DNA of 9,483 nucleotides, taken from Clostridia bacterium (GTDB taxonomy: Bacteria; Bacillota; Clostridia; Christensenellales; Borkfalkiaceae). Where the stretch lies: positions 1-9,483 of the forward strand of contig JAFVXN010000125.1 of the NCBI GenBank assembly GCA_017501125.1, in the 5' to 3' direction. Under the pieces are notes generated by a model. The model saw nothing but the letters and a program-made list of their open reading frames with translations, was not told where the DNA came from and ran no database searches. Positions 1 to 6,852 of the stretch are shown in pieces. The position numbers and the translations under genes are program-made. Every line of letters begins with the position of its first letter. The stretch's first letter is position 1.

Positions 1-846
1 GATGATATCACCGTACAGGTTGGGCAACAACAGGACTTGGAAATCTCTGCGGCGCTTGGTATCGACGAGTTTTGCCGTCATAATGTCTGCGTACCACTCG
101 TCCGTCGTAATTTCGGGATACAAATCGCCCACTTTGTGGCAATCTTCCAAGAAGTTGCCGTCCGTCGTCTTGATGACGTTTGCCTTCGTGACCAAAGACA
201 CCCTAGTAAAGCCGTTCTTTCTTGCATAATCGTACGCAAGACGCGCAATACGGTCGGAACCTTGTTTCGTCGTGACAGTGAAATCCACCGCCAAATCTTC
301 CGTGATATTAAAACCAGACGAGCCGATTGCATAGCCACCTTCCGTGTTTTCACGGAAGATTGTCCAGTTAATCCCTTCCTCAGGGACTTTTACGGGACGA
401 ATATTGGCAAAGAGGTCGAGCGCCTTTCTCATCGCGACGTTCGCCGACTCAATGTTGGGCATACCGCTACCTTTTTGAGGGGTGGTCGTGGGCCCTTTCA
501 AGATGACGTGGCACGCCTTAAGTTTTGCCATCACGTCGTCGGGGATAGCCTTTCTCTTTTCAATACGATTCTCAATCGTCAAGCCCTCGATATCCTCGAA
601 GACGACTTTGCCCGACTCCACCAAATCAGCGAGCATGAACTCCAACACTCTGCGAGCCTGCGCAGAGATGATAGGACCTATGCCGTCGCCACCGCAGACG
701 CCGATTTTCAACGTTTCCAAAGCCGCGTAGTCGACGAAATCGCCTTGCGCTTTCATATCTTCAACTCTAATGAGTTGATCTTGCATAAGTTTTCTAAATT
801 TTGCGCAAGCGTCGTCCAACTGCGCCTCGTAATTTTGCATATCCAT
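1..846 (-). CDS. icd: Isocitrate dehydrogenase-type enzyme (isocitrate/isopropylmalate dehydrogenase family), 3' end cut by window edge
   Basis: The 282 residues seen are the N-terminal part of a decarboxylating beta-hydroxyacid dehydrogenase. Visible landmarks are the glycine turn GGDGIGP at residues 52-58, the substrate-binding stretch with S134, R140 and R150, RENTEG at 165-170 (R165 binds substrate), the catalytic lysine region TKANVIK at 220-226, a likely metal-binding Asp at 254, and LLLPNLYGD at 272-280. The family oxidises isocitrate to 2-oxoglutarate and CO2 in the cytosol. Position just after aconitase and Re-citrate synthase favours isocitrate over isopropylmalate or homoisocitrate. 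Cofactor choice cannot be judged because the HGSAPDIAGK-like region lies off the window. The start at 846 is set by AAGGAAG at 860-854, seven bases upstream. About 45 residues precede the usual start of the fold, a polar and probably helical extension. The gene begins 17 bases after the aconitase stop, so co-transcription is likely. No frameshift is seen. Confidence 0.88.
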   Translation of the reverse strand, partial: MDMQNYEAQLDDACAKFRKLMQDQLIRVEDMKAQGDFVDYAALETLKIGVCGGDGIGPIISAQARRVLEFMLADLVESGKVVFEDIEGLTIENRIEKRKAIPDDVMAKLKACHVILKGPTTTPQKGSGMPNIESANVAMRKALDLFANIRPVKVPEEGINWTIFRENTEGGYAIGSSGFNITEDLAVDFTVTTKQGSDRIARLAYDYARKNGFTRVSLVTKANVIKTTDGNFLEDCHKVGDLYPEITTDEWYADIMTAKLVDTKRRRDFQVLLLPNLYGDII

Positions 847-863
847 AAACGTACTTCCTTATA

Positions 864-2795
864 TTATTTTTGCAATTTCGTATAGTTCAAGCAACCGCCA
901 GCCAACAGCATCTCACGTTGACGCGCCGTCAGCGACAATTTCAAAGGCACCTCTACCCCCGTCTTCTTTACGACGAGTATGGCTTGGTCCGCCCCTGCTA
1001 CCGCCGAGGCAAAACCTTTAATCTCGATTTCGTCGTCCTGAGAAATCTTGTCGTAATCGTCAGGATTTTCAAGGGTCATCGGCACGATACCGAAGTTGAT
1101 GAGGTTCGCAACGTGGATACGTGCAAAACTCTTTGCCACCACCGCTTTTACGCCCAAATACAAGGGCACGAGCGCGGCGTGTTCTCTCGACGAACCTTGA
1201 CCGTAGTTGACGCCGCCCAAAATGACGCCGCCACCTTCTGCTTTTGCTCTTTCGGGGAAATCCTTGTCGCAAACGGTAAAGCAGAATTCCGACAATTTCG
1301 GCACGTTGGAGCGGTATGGCAGAATCTTTGCCCCTGCAGGCATAATGTGGTCGGTCGTGATGTTGTCTCCCACTTTCAAAATAAGTTTGCAAATCAAATC
1401 TTCCGCAGGCGCTTGCCCAACGGGGATAGGTTTGATGTTAGGACCTCTTTCCACGACGACTTTGTCCGCGTCTTCCACGCTGGCGGGCAATTCCACCAAG
1501 TTGTCGTTAATCATAAACTTCTTGGGCAATTTAATCTTAGGAGCCTTGCCGAGCGTAGTAGGATCGGTAAATACACCGGTCACGGCAGACGCCGCCGCCG
1601 TCTCAGGCGACACCAAATAGACTTGTGCGTCTTTCGTCCCACTGCGCGCAAGGAAGTTGCGGTTGAACGTACGCAAACTTACCCCAGCCGATTGCGGCGA
1701 AAAGCCCATACCGATACAAGGGCCGCAAGCGCACTCCAAAATTCTCGCACCAGCCGCAATCAAATCGGCAAGCGCACCGCACTCCGCCAACATATTGTAC
1801 ACTTGTTTAGAGCCAGGGGAGATGGAAAGGCTCACGTCGGGATGTACCGTCTTGCCTTTGAGCATCGCCGCCACCGTCAACATATCGAGCATAGACGAGT
1901 TGGTACAAGAACCGATACATACTTGGTTAATCTTCGTGCCAACAAGTTCCGCAACGGGTTTTACGTTGTCGGGGCTGTGAGGACACGCAGCCAAAGGCTG
2001 TAATTTGCTCAAATCGACCGTGTATTCTTCGTCGTAAACGGCGTCTTCATCCGCATATACGGGAGTAAAGTCTTGTTCTCTGCACTCTGCTTTTAAGAAG
2101 GCTTTCGTCACTTCGTCGGCAGGGAAGATAGAGGTCGTAGCACCCAGTTCCGCCCCCATATTGGTAATCGTCGCACGTTGAGGCACGGACAAAGTTTTTA
2201 CCCCTTCGCCACCATATTCCACGATTGCGCCCACGCCGCCTTTTACGGAAAGCATACGCAAAACTTCCAAGATAACGTCCTTTGCACCGACGTAGGAAGA
2301 CAACTTACCTACGAGGTTGATCTTAATCATCTTGGGCATCGTGATATAATAGGTGCCGCCGCCCATAGCCACCGCTACGTCCAAGCCGCCTGCACCCATC
2401 GCAAGCATACCGATACCACCCGCCGTCGGCGTGTGGCTATCCGAGCCGATTAAAGTCTTGCCAGGCACGGCAAATCTTTCCAAATGCACCTGGTGGCAAA
2501 TACCGTTGCCAGGACGAGAGAATCGCAAACCGTGTTTTTTGGCAACCGTTTGAATATAACGGTGGTCGTCTGCGTTCTCAAACCCTGCCTGCAAGGTATT
2601 GTGGTCGATATAAGCCACGGAGAGTTCCGTCTTAACTCTATCGATACCCATCGCCTCGAATTGCAAATACGCCATCGTACCCGTAGCGTCCTGCGTCAGG
2701 GTTTGATCGATTCTAAGCCCGATCTCCTCCCCTTTGACCATTTCGCCGCAAACGAGATGGTTTTTAATGATTTTTTGTGCTATCGTATATCCCAT
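864..2795 (-). CDS. acn: Aconitate hydratase (aconitase), short bacterial type
   Basis: This 643-residue protein interconverts citrate and isocitrate using a [4Fe-4S] cluster in the cytosol. DHNT at 64-67 and SDSHTPT at 118-124 are active-site segments of the N-terminal domains. The three cluster cysteines are C297 (in GSCTN), C357 and C360 (in ACGPC). After a linker at about 410-470, the swivel domain carries GSSREHAAL at 534-542, with the conserved Ser and R537 used in catalysis and carboxylate binding. The length fits the compact aconitases of about 640-660 residues, not the AcnA or AcnB forms of about 850-900. The large and small domains are fused, unlike the LeuC/LeuD isopropylmalate isomerase, which argues against a leucine pathway role. 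The start at 2795 has AAAGGTG at 2807-2801, five bases upstream. It lies 14 bases after the Re-citrate synthase stop and 17 bases before the isocitrate dehydrogenase start, consistent with a single operon. All key residues are present. Confidence 0.96.
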   Translation of the reverse strand: MGYTIAQKIIKNHLVCGEMVKGEEIGLRIDQTLTQDATGTMAYLQFEAMGIDRVKTELSVAYIDHNTLQAGFENADDHRYIQTVAKKHGLRFSRPGNGICHQVHLERFAVPGKTLIGSDSHTPTAGGIGMLAMGAGGLDVAVAMGGGTYYITMPKMIKINLVGKLSSYVGAKDVILEVLRMLSVKGGVGAIVEYGGEGVKTLSVPQRATITNMGAELGATTSIFPADEVTKAFLKAECREQDFTPVYADEDAVYDEEYTVDLSKLQPLAACPHSPDNVKPVAELVGTKINQVCIGSCTNSSMLDMLTVAAMLKGKTVHPDVSLSISPGSKQVYNMLAECGALADLIAAGARILECACGPCIGMGFSPQSAGVSLRTFNRNFLARSGTKDAQVYLVSPETAAASAVTGVFTDPTTLGKAPKIKLPKKFMINDNLVELPASVEDADKVVVERGPNIKPIPVGQAPAEDLICKLILKVGDNITTDHIMPAGAKILPYRSNVPKLSEFCFTVCDKDFPERAKAEGGGVILGGVNYGQGSSREHAALVPLYLGVKAVVAKSFARIHVANLINFGIVPMTLENPDDYDKISQDDEIEIKGFASAVAGADQAILVVKKTGVEVPLKLSLTARQREMLLAGGCLNYTKLQK

Positions 2796-2809
2796 GATTT
2801 CACCTTTGG

Positions 2810-4207
2810 TTAAAATTTAAATTTCAGCCCTTTTAAGGAGCAGCGATCGACTTTAGACAGTTTTTTGAAGAGTTTTTCCAACTCGTCCTCGCCCATGACG
2901 GTCGTTCTGCCGTCCGTATAGAGTGCGTCAATACGAGCCTTCATCTCCGTGACAATCCAGTCTTGCTTTGATACAGCCTTGTCATCCTTTAATCCAAGAT
3001 GCTTATTAATCCAATACGCAATACCGGCAAGACCGGAAGTGTTGGAAATAGACACTTCGGGCACGCGGTTCAAAATCTTTTCCGTATCAAAGATATTGTA
3101 AATCTCAGCGTCTTTCATCATACCGTCCGCGTGAATACCCGCACGAGTAAGATTGAACGCACTACCAACGAAAGGAGTCATAGGAGGAATCTCATAATGC
3201 AATTCCTTTTCAAAGTAATTGGCAATCTCCGTAATAACCGTCGTATCCATGCCGTTCAAACTGCCCGTAATGGACGCGTATTGCATAACCATAGCCTCCA
3301 AAGGCACGTTGCCCGTACGCTCGCCGATGCCGAGCAAAGAGCAGTTTACACCACTCGCGCCGTACAACCAAGCGCTAACTGCGTTGGCGACGCCCATATA
3401 GAAGTCGTTGTGACCGTGCCACTCGAGCATCTGGGAATTAACGTCGGAATAGTGATGCAACCCGTATACGATACCAGGTACGCTCCTAGGCACAGCGGCA
3501 CCCGTGAAAGGCACGCCGTAGCCCATCGTATCGCACATACGGATTTTGACGGGGATACCAGCCTGTTTGGACAATTCCGTCAACTCGTTGACGAAAGGTA
3601 CGACGAAACCGTAGAAATCCGCACGCGTCAAATCTTCCAAATGACATCTAGGGCTAATCCCTGCGTCAAAAGCGTCTTTTACGACTGCCAAATACTTGTC
3701 GAAAGCCTGTTTACGGGTCAAATTCAATTTCTTGAAAATGTGATAGTCGGAGCAACTCATCAGCACGCCCGTCTCTTTGATACCGATATCGCGGACGAGT
3801 TCAAAATCTTCCTTCTTAGCACGAATCCACGTCGTAATCTCAGGGAACTTATAGCCGAGCGCCATACATTTTTCCAGCGCTTCCCTATCCTTTTTCGTGT
3901 AGACGAAGAATTCACTTTGACGGATAACCCCGTTCTCGCCGCCTAAACGAGCGAGCATCTTGTAGATGTCGACGATCTGTTGCGCGGAATAAGGCGCACG
4001 GGATTGCTGCCCGTCACGGAAGGTCGTGTCCGTAATCCAAATTTCCTCAGGCATATTCAAAGGAACACGACGATGATTGAACGGAGTCTTAGGCACTTCG
4101 TCGTAAGGGTACAATTCTCTGTACAGGTTGGGCTGTGCCACGTCTTGTAAAGCGTACTTGTATTGCGATTGCTCCAACAAGTTGCTTTTACGATTCTTTT
4201 CCAGCAT
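2810..4207 (-). CDS. Re-type citrate synthase (DRE-TIM metallolyase family)
   Basis: The 465-residue protein belongs to the DRE-TIM metallolyases (isopropylmalate, homocitrate and Re-citrate synthases). After about 55 N-terminal residues, the barrel opens with TDTTFRDGQQSR (59-70), where R64 and D65 are catalytic/metal residues. HGHN at 264-267 supplies two metal-binding His, followed by GIGERTGN at 293-300 and GIHADG at 357-362. The phenylalanine and second glutamine in TTFRDGQQ, together with the long N-terminal segment, match Re-citrate synthases such as the characterised Clostridium kluyveri enzyme. Isopropylmalate and homocitrate synthases usually read TTLRDGEQ. The inferred reaction is acetyl-CoA plus oxaloacetate to citrate with Re-face stereochemistry. 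Downstream aconitase and isocitrate dehydrogenase support this. The ATG at 4207 is chosen because AAGGAAG at 4222-4216 sits eight bases upstream. An in-frame TTG at 4261 has no such site. Homocitrate synthase is the main alternative. Confidence 0.88.
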   Translation of the reverse strand: MLEKNRKSNLLEQSQYKYALQDVAQPNLYRELYPYDEVPKTPFNHRRVPLNMPEEIWITDTTFRDGQQSRAPYSAQQIVDIYKMLARLGGENGVIRQSEFFVYTKKDREALEKCMALGYKFPEITTWIRAKKEDFELVRDIGIKETGVLMSCSDYHIFKKLNLTRKQAFDKYLAVVKDAFDAGISPRCHLEDLTRADFYGFVVPFVNELTELSKQAGIPVKIRMCDTMGYGVPFTGAAVPRSVPGIVYGLHHYSDVNSQMLEWHGHNDFYMGVANAVSAWLYGASGVNCSLLGIGERTGNVPLEAMVMQYASITGSLNGMDTTVITEIANYFEKELHYEIPPMTPFVGSAFNLTRAGIHADGMMKDAEIYNIFDTEKILNRVPEVSISNTSGLAGIAYWINKHLGLKDDKAVSKQDWIVTEMKARIDALYTDGRTTVMGEDELEKLFKKLSKVDRCSLKGLKFKF

Positions 4208-4301
4208 ATATTTCACTTCCTTTTTGTAAAACGTTTCTATTTTCGGTTTTTTCGATTGCAACGCGCCGTTTGATTAAAGAAACCGATTGCTCGTTGCGTT
4301 A
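4208..4301 (-). other. Leader of the Re-citrate synthase operon with possible pseudoknot or alternative stems
   Basis: Two complementary pairs interleave in the leader. GCAACG (4297-4292) pairs with CGTTGC (4263-4258), and TCGGTTT (4286-4280) pairs with AAACCGA (4249-4243). The order a-b-a'-b' allows either an H-type pseudoknot or two mutually exclusive hairpins. No known riboswitch class is recognised. The stems are only 6 and 7 base pairs, so chance is a real possibility. Confidence 0.3.
4216..4222 (-). promoter_or_regulatory. Ribosome binding site fixing the Re-citrate synthase start
   Basis: AAGGAAG on the minus strand lies eight bases upstream of the ATG at 4207-4205. It falls inside the reading frame of the longer alternative that would begin at TTG 4261. 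This supports the shorter 465-residue product. Confidence 0.85.
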
Positions 4302-4307
4302 GAATTG

Positions 4308-4336
4308 ATTATACAAGAAAATATTGACTTTGTCAA
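4308..4336 (-). promoter_or_regulatory. Sigma-70/sigma-A promoter of the citrate synthase-aconitase-isocitrate dehydrogenase operon
   Basis: The minus strand reads TTGACA (4336-4331), a 17-base spacer, then TATAAT (4313-4308). Both hexamers match consensus perfectly at the ideal spacing. Transcription should start near 4301, giving a leader of about 94 nt before the ATG at 4207. Such a strong core promoter suggests high basal transcription, so any control would act through a repressor or through the leader. No operator is recognised. Confidence 0.88.
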
Positions 4337-4390
4337 GGATTTCGCAAGCGCATTTTATTATTCTTTAACTTATTTACTGGTATTTTTATA

Positions 4391-4430
4391 TAAGCAAGCA
4401 AAAACCGCAGCCCTTATCGTCTGCGGTTTT
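4391..4430 (-). terminator. Rho-independent terminator of the YbjN-like gene pair
   Basis: On the minus strand AAAACCGCAG (4430-4421) pairs over 10 base pairs with CTGCGGTTTT (4410-4401) around a 10-base loop. A T-rich tail, TTTTTGCTTGC, follows. It lies just after the stop codon at 4446, and separates the YbjN-like genes from the citrate synthase promoter. Confidence 0.85.
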
Positions 4431-4445
4431 ATAAATTCTTTATAA

Positions 4446-4913
4446 TCAGTCTACCATATCGCCGATTTTTATCTCGCCTTTTTGCAACTTTTGGAAGTTG
4501 GCGGCGTATTTGTGGATAACGGCGGACGTCCTCAGGCGAAAGGTCTTAAAAAAGTCTTTGCCTGGCACCCCGTCGTGGATAGCGTTTGCCATATTAAAAC
4601 AAATCTCCCCCGACTTTAGATGCAGGCTAAATCCGCCGAACGCGAGGCTGTTGTTAAGCACGCAACACGCCACGGTGGCGTCCACGTATTGATCCTGCGT
4701 AAAGACGACGGGAAGCACGGCAACAAAACGCACCAGTTCCCTTTCTACATCGATAAAATACTTACAGGTGACGTCGCCTGCCTCGTCGTTGTATTCGCTG
4801 TACATAACGGTATATTCTTCTTTGACAGGGACGTATTTCCACTTGTCCTCGTCTAAGGACTTGCACATAACGCTATACGCTTTCGCGGCTTTTTTCATTT
4901 TCTTTGCGTCCAT
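4446..4913 (-). CDS. YbjN-like small protein, downstream member of a tandem pair
   Basis: This 155-residue soluble protein has no signal peptide and no membrane segment. It starts with a lysine-rich helix (residues 1-12) and has K25-W26-K27-Y28 at the first strand. An alternating hydrophobic/polar middle region follows, then a helix with VACCVLNNSLAF at about 82-93, a strand pair around FSLHLKSGEICFNM, and a long C-terminal helix. This order resembles the YbjN/type III secretion chaperone-like fold (helix, antiparallel sheet, helix). The family has no firmly established biochemical role. It shares that layout with the gene upstream, and I read the two as diverged paralogues. The start at 4913 has a perfect AAGGAGG (4931-4925), 11 bases upstream and overlapping the previous gene's stop, which suggests translational coupling. 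Fold assignment is by pattern only. Confidence 0.6.
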   Translation of the reverse strand: MDAKKMKKAAKAYSVMCKSLDEDKWKYVPVKEEYTVMYSEYNDEAGDVTCKYFIDVERELVRFVAVLPVVFTQDQYVDATVACCVLNNSLAFGGFSLHLKSGEICFNMANAIHDGVPGKDFFKTFRLRTSAVIHKYAANFQKLQKGEIKIGDMVD

Positions 4914-4929
4914 TTTTCGCCCGTCCTCC

Positions 4930-5406
4930 TTATAACATTTTCCCCAAGAACTCTCTTTGGTCTATGCGGTCCTCTACGTAGTCGACGATGGCGTCGTTGA
5001 GTTTGTCTAGCGTCGAATAAGCCACGTTTATCATATACTCCACCGTCGTCGCGCCGAATTCTGCGTCGCCGTAGGCGACGACTACGCGAAAAGACATCTT
5101 ACCCTCCGACACGCTGTAATCAAAACACCCATCGACCAGATAGTCGTTGACGGCGCATAAAGCATACGCCATAGCGATACGCTTATCGTGTGGCACGACG
5201 AGATCTTGCCCTACGGAAAGATACACCGACTCACTCTCGGGCGATACGCTTATTTGGTACTGGAAAGGCAATCTGTCCGTCGTTATGCCGAAACTAAAAC
5301 TCAGTTGGTCGTTGCTCACGCTGTAGCGCCACTTTTGCGAGTCCAAATATTTTTTTATCGTGTTGGAGACTTTTAACGCAAGTTTTTGTTTCTTATCCCC
5401 TGCCAT
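4930..5406 (-). CDS. YbjN-like small protein, upstream member of a tandem pair
   Basis: The predicted product is a 158-residue soluble protein without signal peptide or membrane helix. A lysine-rich N-terminus leads into a helix and K23-W24-R25-Y26. Next come beta-rich segments with a QYQISVSPESESVYLSVGQ-like run, a helix containing YALCAVNDYL, a strand pair around FDYSVSEGKMSFRVVV, and a C-terminal helix ending YVEDRIDQREFLG. These positions parallel the downstream gene, where KW-K/R-Y, xxCxVNxxL and SGE/SEGK-like features fall in the same order. I infer a YbjN-like fold, with function unknown. The ATG at 5406 is chosen because AGAGG at 5418-5414 lies seven bases upstream. The in-frame ATG at 5445 lies upstream of the promoter's -10 box and would not be transcribed from it. 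The stop is followed by 16 bases before the next start. Confidence 0.65.
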   Translation of the reverse strand: MAGDKKQKLALKVSNTIKKYLDSQKWRYSVSNDQLSFSFGITTDRLPFQYQISVSPESESVYLSVGQDLVVPHDKRIAMAYALCAVNDYLVDGCFDYSVSEGKMSFRVVVAYGDAEFGATTVEYMINVAYSTLDKLNDAIVDYVEDRIDQREFLGKML

Positions 5407-5433
5407 TTCGATACCTCTTTTCGTTTTGTTATT

Positions 5434-5461
5434 ATTATAACACATTTTTTTCTTCTGTCAA
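5434..5461 (-). promoter_or_regulatory. Promoter of the YbjN-like gene pair
   Basis: The minus strand reads TTGACA (5461-5456), a 16-base spacer, then TATAAT (5439-5434). Both boxes are perfect consensus. Transcription should begin near 5427, giving a leader of only about 20 nt that contains the ribosome binding site. It is back to back with the promoter of the DUF1015 gene. Confidence 0.85.
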
Positions 5462-5498
5462 TACACAAAAGAAAATCCCGCCGTCGCCCTTTATTTGC

Positions 5499-5527
5499 TT
5501 GAAATCTACTCGGCCGTGTGATATAAT
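5499..5527 (+). promoter_or_regulatory. Promoter of the DUF1015 gene
   Basis: TTGAAA (5499-5504), a 17-base spacer and TATAAT (5522-5527) form a strong sigma-A-type promoter with one mismatch. Transcription from near 5534 leaves a leader of about 30 nt with AAGGA at 5553-5557. The -35 boxes of this and the opposing promoter are 37 bases apart, so a shared regulator could act on both. Confidence 0.82.
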
Positions 5528-5564
5528 ATGTAAAAATAGCCCTCGGGCAAACAAGGACGATATT

Positions 5565-6806
5565 ATGATTACTGTAAAACCTTTCGAGGCTGTTATGCCT
5601 CAAAAACAATTCGTCAAAGACTGCGCAGCACTCCCCTACGACGTTATGTCGTCGGCTGAGGCTAGGGAAATGGTAAAAGGCAATCCTTACTCCTTCCTCC
5701 ATATCGACAAGGCGGAAATTGACCTTCCCGTCGGTATCAATCTTTACGACGACGCCGTCTACGCAAAAGCGGCAAGCAACCTTCAAGAATATCAAGATAA
5801 AGGCGTGTACGTGCCCTACGCAGGACGCAAGTACTACTTCTATCGTCAAATCATGGACGGCAGAGGTCAAACGGGTATCGTCGGCTGCGCCTCTATCGAC
5901 GATTATCTTAGCGATCGCATCAAAAAACACGAAAAGACGCGCGCCGATAAAGAGGTGGACCGTATCCGTCACGTAAGTACCTGTTCCGCACAGACGGGCC
6001 CCATCTTCCTTGCCTATAAGGAAAGCGCTAAATTAGACGATATCATCAAGGCGCAGACGGCGAAAGCACCCCTGTTCGATTTCGTGGCCGAAGACGGCAT
6101 ACAGCACACCGTTTGGGCGACGGACAACGCAGAGGTGGACGAGGCGATTAAAGCCGCTTTCGAGGCGCTCGATGCGCTGTATATCGCAGACGGTCATCAC
6201 CGCGCGGCATCCGCCGTCAAAGTCGGCGTCAACCGCAGAGCGGAAAAGCCCGATTATACGGGCGACGAGGAATTTAATTTCTTCCTCTCCGTCATCTTCC
6301 CTGCGCACGACTTGAAGATCTTCGATTACAACCGTTTAATCAAGGATTTGAACGGCAACTCGACGGAGGAATTCCTTGCACTCGTCGAAAAAAATCTCGG
6401 CAGCGTGACCCCCGTAGACAGCACCGTGCCCTACCGTCCTCAAACAACCCATACCGTAGGTATGTACGTCGGCGGAAAGTGGTACTCCGTACGCTTTAAG
6501 GAAGAACTTTGCAACTCCTCTTCCCCTGCGGAAAGGTTGGATTGTGCTATCCTTCAAAAGCATCTGTTCGAGCCCGTCCTCGGTATCGCCGACCCTCGCA
6601 CGGATAAGAGAATCGACTTCGTCGGTGGCATTAGAGGTCTGCAATATTTGCAAGACAATTGCGAAAAAGGCGGTGTCGCCTTCTCTATGTACCCCACCTC
6701 GATGGCGGAACTCACCGCCGTCGCTGACGCAGGAGAATTGATGCCTCCTAAATCCACTTGGTTCGAACCAAAACTGAGAAGCGGTATCTTCATCCACAAA
6801 ATTTAA
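5565..6806 (+). CDS. DUF1015 family protein (COG4198-like)
   Basis: The 413-residue cytosolic protein matches the DUF1015 family in length and landmarks. It opens with VKPFEAVMP (4-12) and DCAALPYDVM (19-28). It carries a charged motif IKKHEKTRADKE around 119-130 and the signature YIADGHHR at 206-213. It ends with the family-typical PPKSTWFEPKLRSGIF at 394-409. No signal peptide or membrane segment is seen. The DGHHR signature resembles that of ParB/sulfiredoxin-fold free-serine kinases of the SerK type, so a small-molecule phosphotransfer role is possible. That is inference, and serine biosynthesis genes, which often accompany the family, are not in this window. The start at 5565 is set by AAGGA at 5553-5557, seven bases upstream. 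An in-frame TTG at 5499 falls inside the promoter and is rejected. The gene is a single-gene unit that ends at the shared terminator at 6818-6837. Confidence 0.85.
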   Translation: MITVKPFEAVMPQKQFVKDCAALPYDVMSSAEAREMVKGNPYSFLHIDKAEIDLPVGINLYDDAVYAKAASNLQEYQDKGVYVPYAGRKYYFYRQIMDGRGQTGIVGCASIDDYLSDRIKKHEKTRADKEVDRIRHVSTCSAQTGPIFLAYKESAKLDDIIKAQTAKAPLFDFVAEDGIQHTVWATDNAEVDEAIKAAFEALDALYIADGHHRAASAVKVGVNRRAEKPDYTGDEEFNFFLSVIFPAHDLKIFDYNRLIKDLNGNSTEEFLALVEKNLGSVTPVDSTVPYRPQTTHTVGMYVGGKWYSVRFKEELCNSSSPAERLDCAILQKHLFEPVLGIADPRTDKRIDFVGGIRGLQYLQDNCEKGGVAFSMYPTSMAELTAVADAGELMPPKSTWFEPKLRSGIFIHKI

Positions 6807-6810
6807 GCAA

Positions 6811-6843
6811 GCAAAAACGACCGATTTTATTCGGTCGCTTTTT
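6811..6843. terminator. Bidirectional terminator between the convergent DUF1015 and aldo/keto reductase genes
   Basis: CGACCGA (6818-6824) and TCGGTCG (6831-6837) form a seven-base-pair stem around a six-base loop. An A-tract (6813-6817) precedes it and CTTTTT follows it, so the hairpin has a U-tract when read in either direction. The DUF1015 stop codon ends at 6806 and the reductase stop is at 6853, which makes this the shared end of both transcripts. Confidence 0.88.
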
Positions 6844-6852
6844 ATACTCTTT

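Noticed and set aside
870..2003. A 377-codon plus-strand open frame over aconitase, and similar long frames at 37-885 and 2999-3946
   Set aside because: These lie antisense to clearly coding genes with full motif sets. Their products are rich in Arg and His without domains. They are codon-bias shadows.
4205..4261. Longer Re-citrate synthase beginning at TTG 4261
   Set aside because: The extra 18 codons include the ribosome binding site of the ATG at 4207 and part of the possible leader structure. No ribosome binding sequence precedes the TTG.
5373..5972. A 199-codon minus-strand open frame across the DUF1015 start and the promoter region
   Set aside because: It covers two good divergent promoters and the start of a clear gene on the other strand. 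It has no ribosome binding site and no family resemblance.
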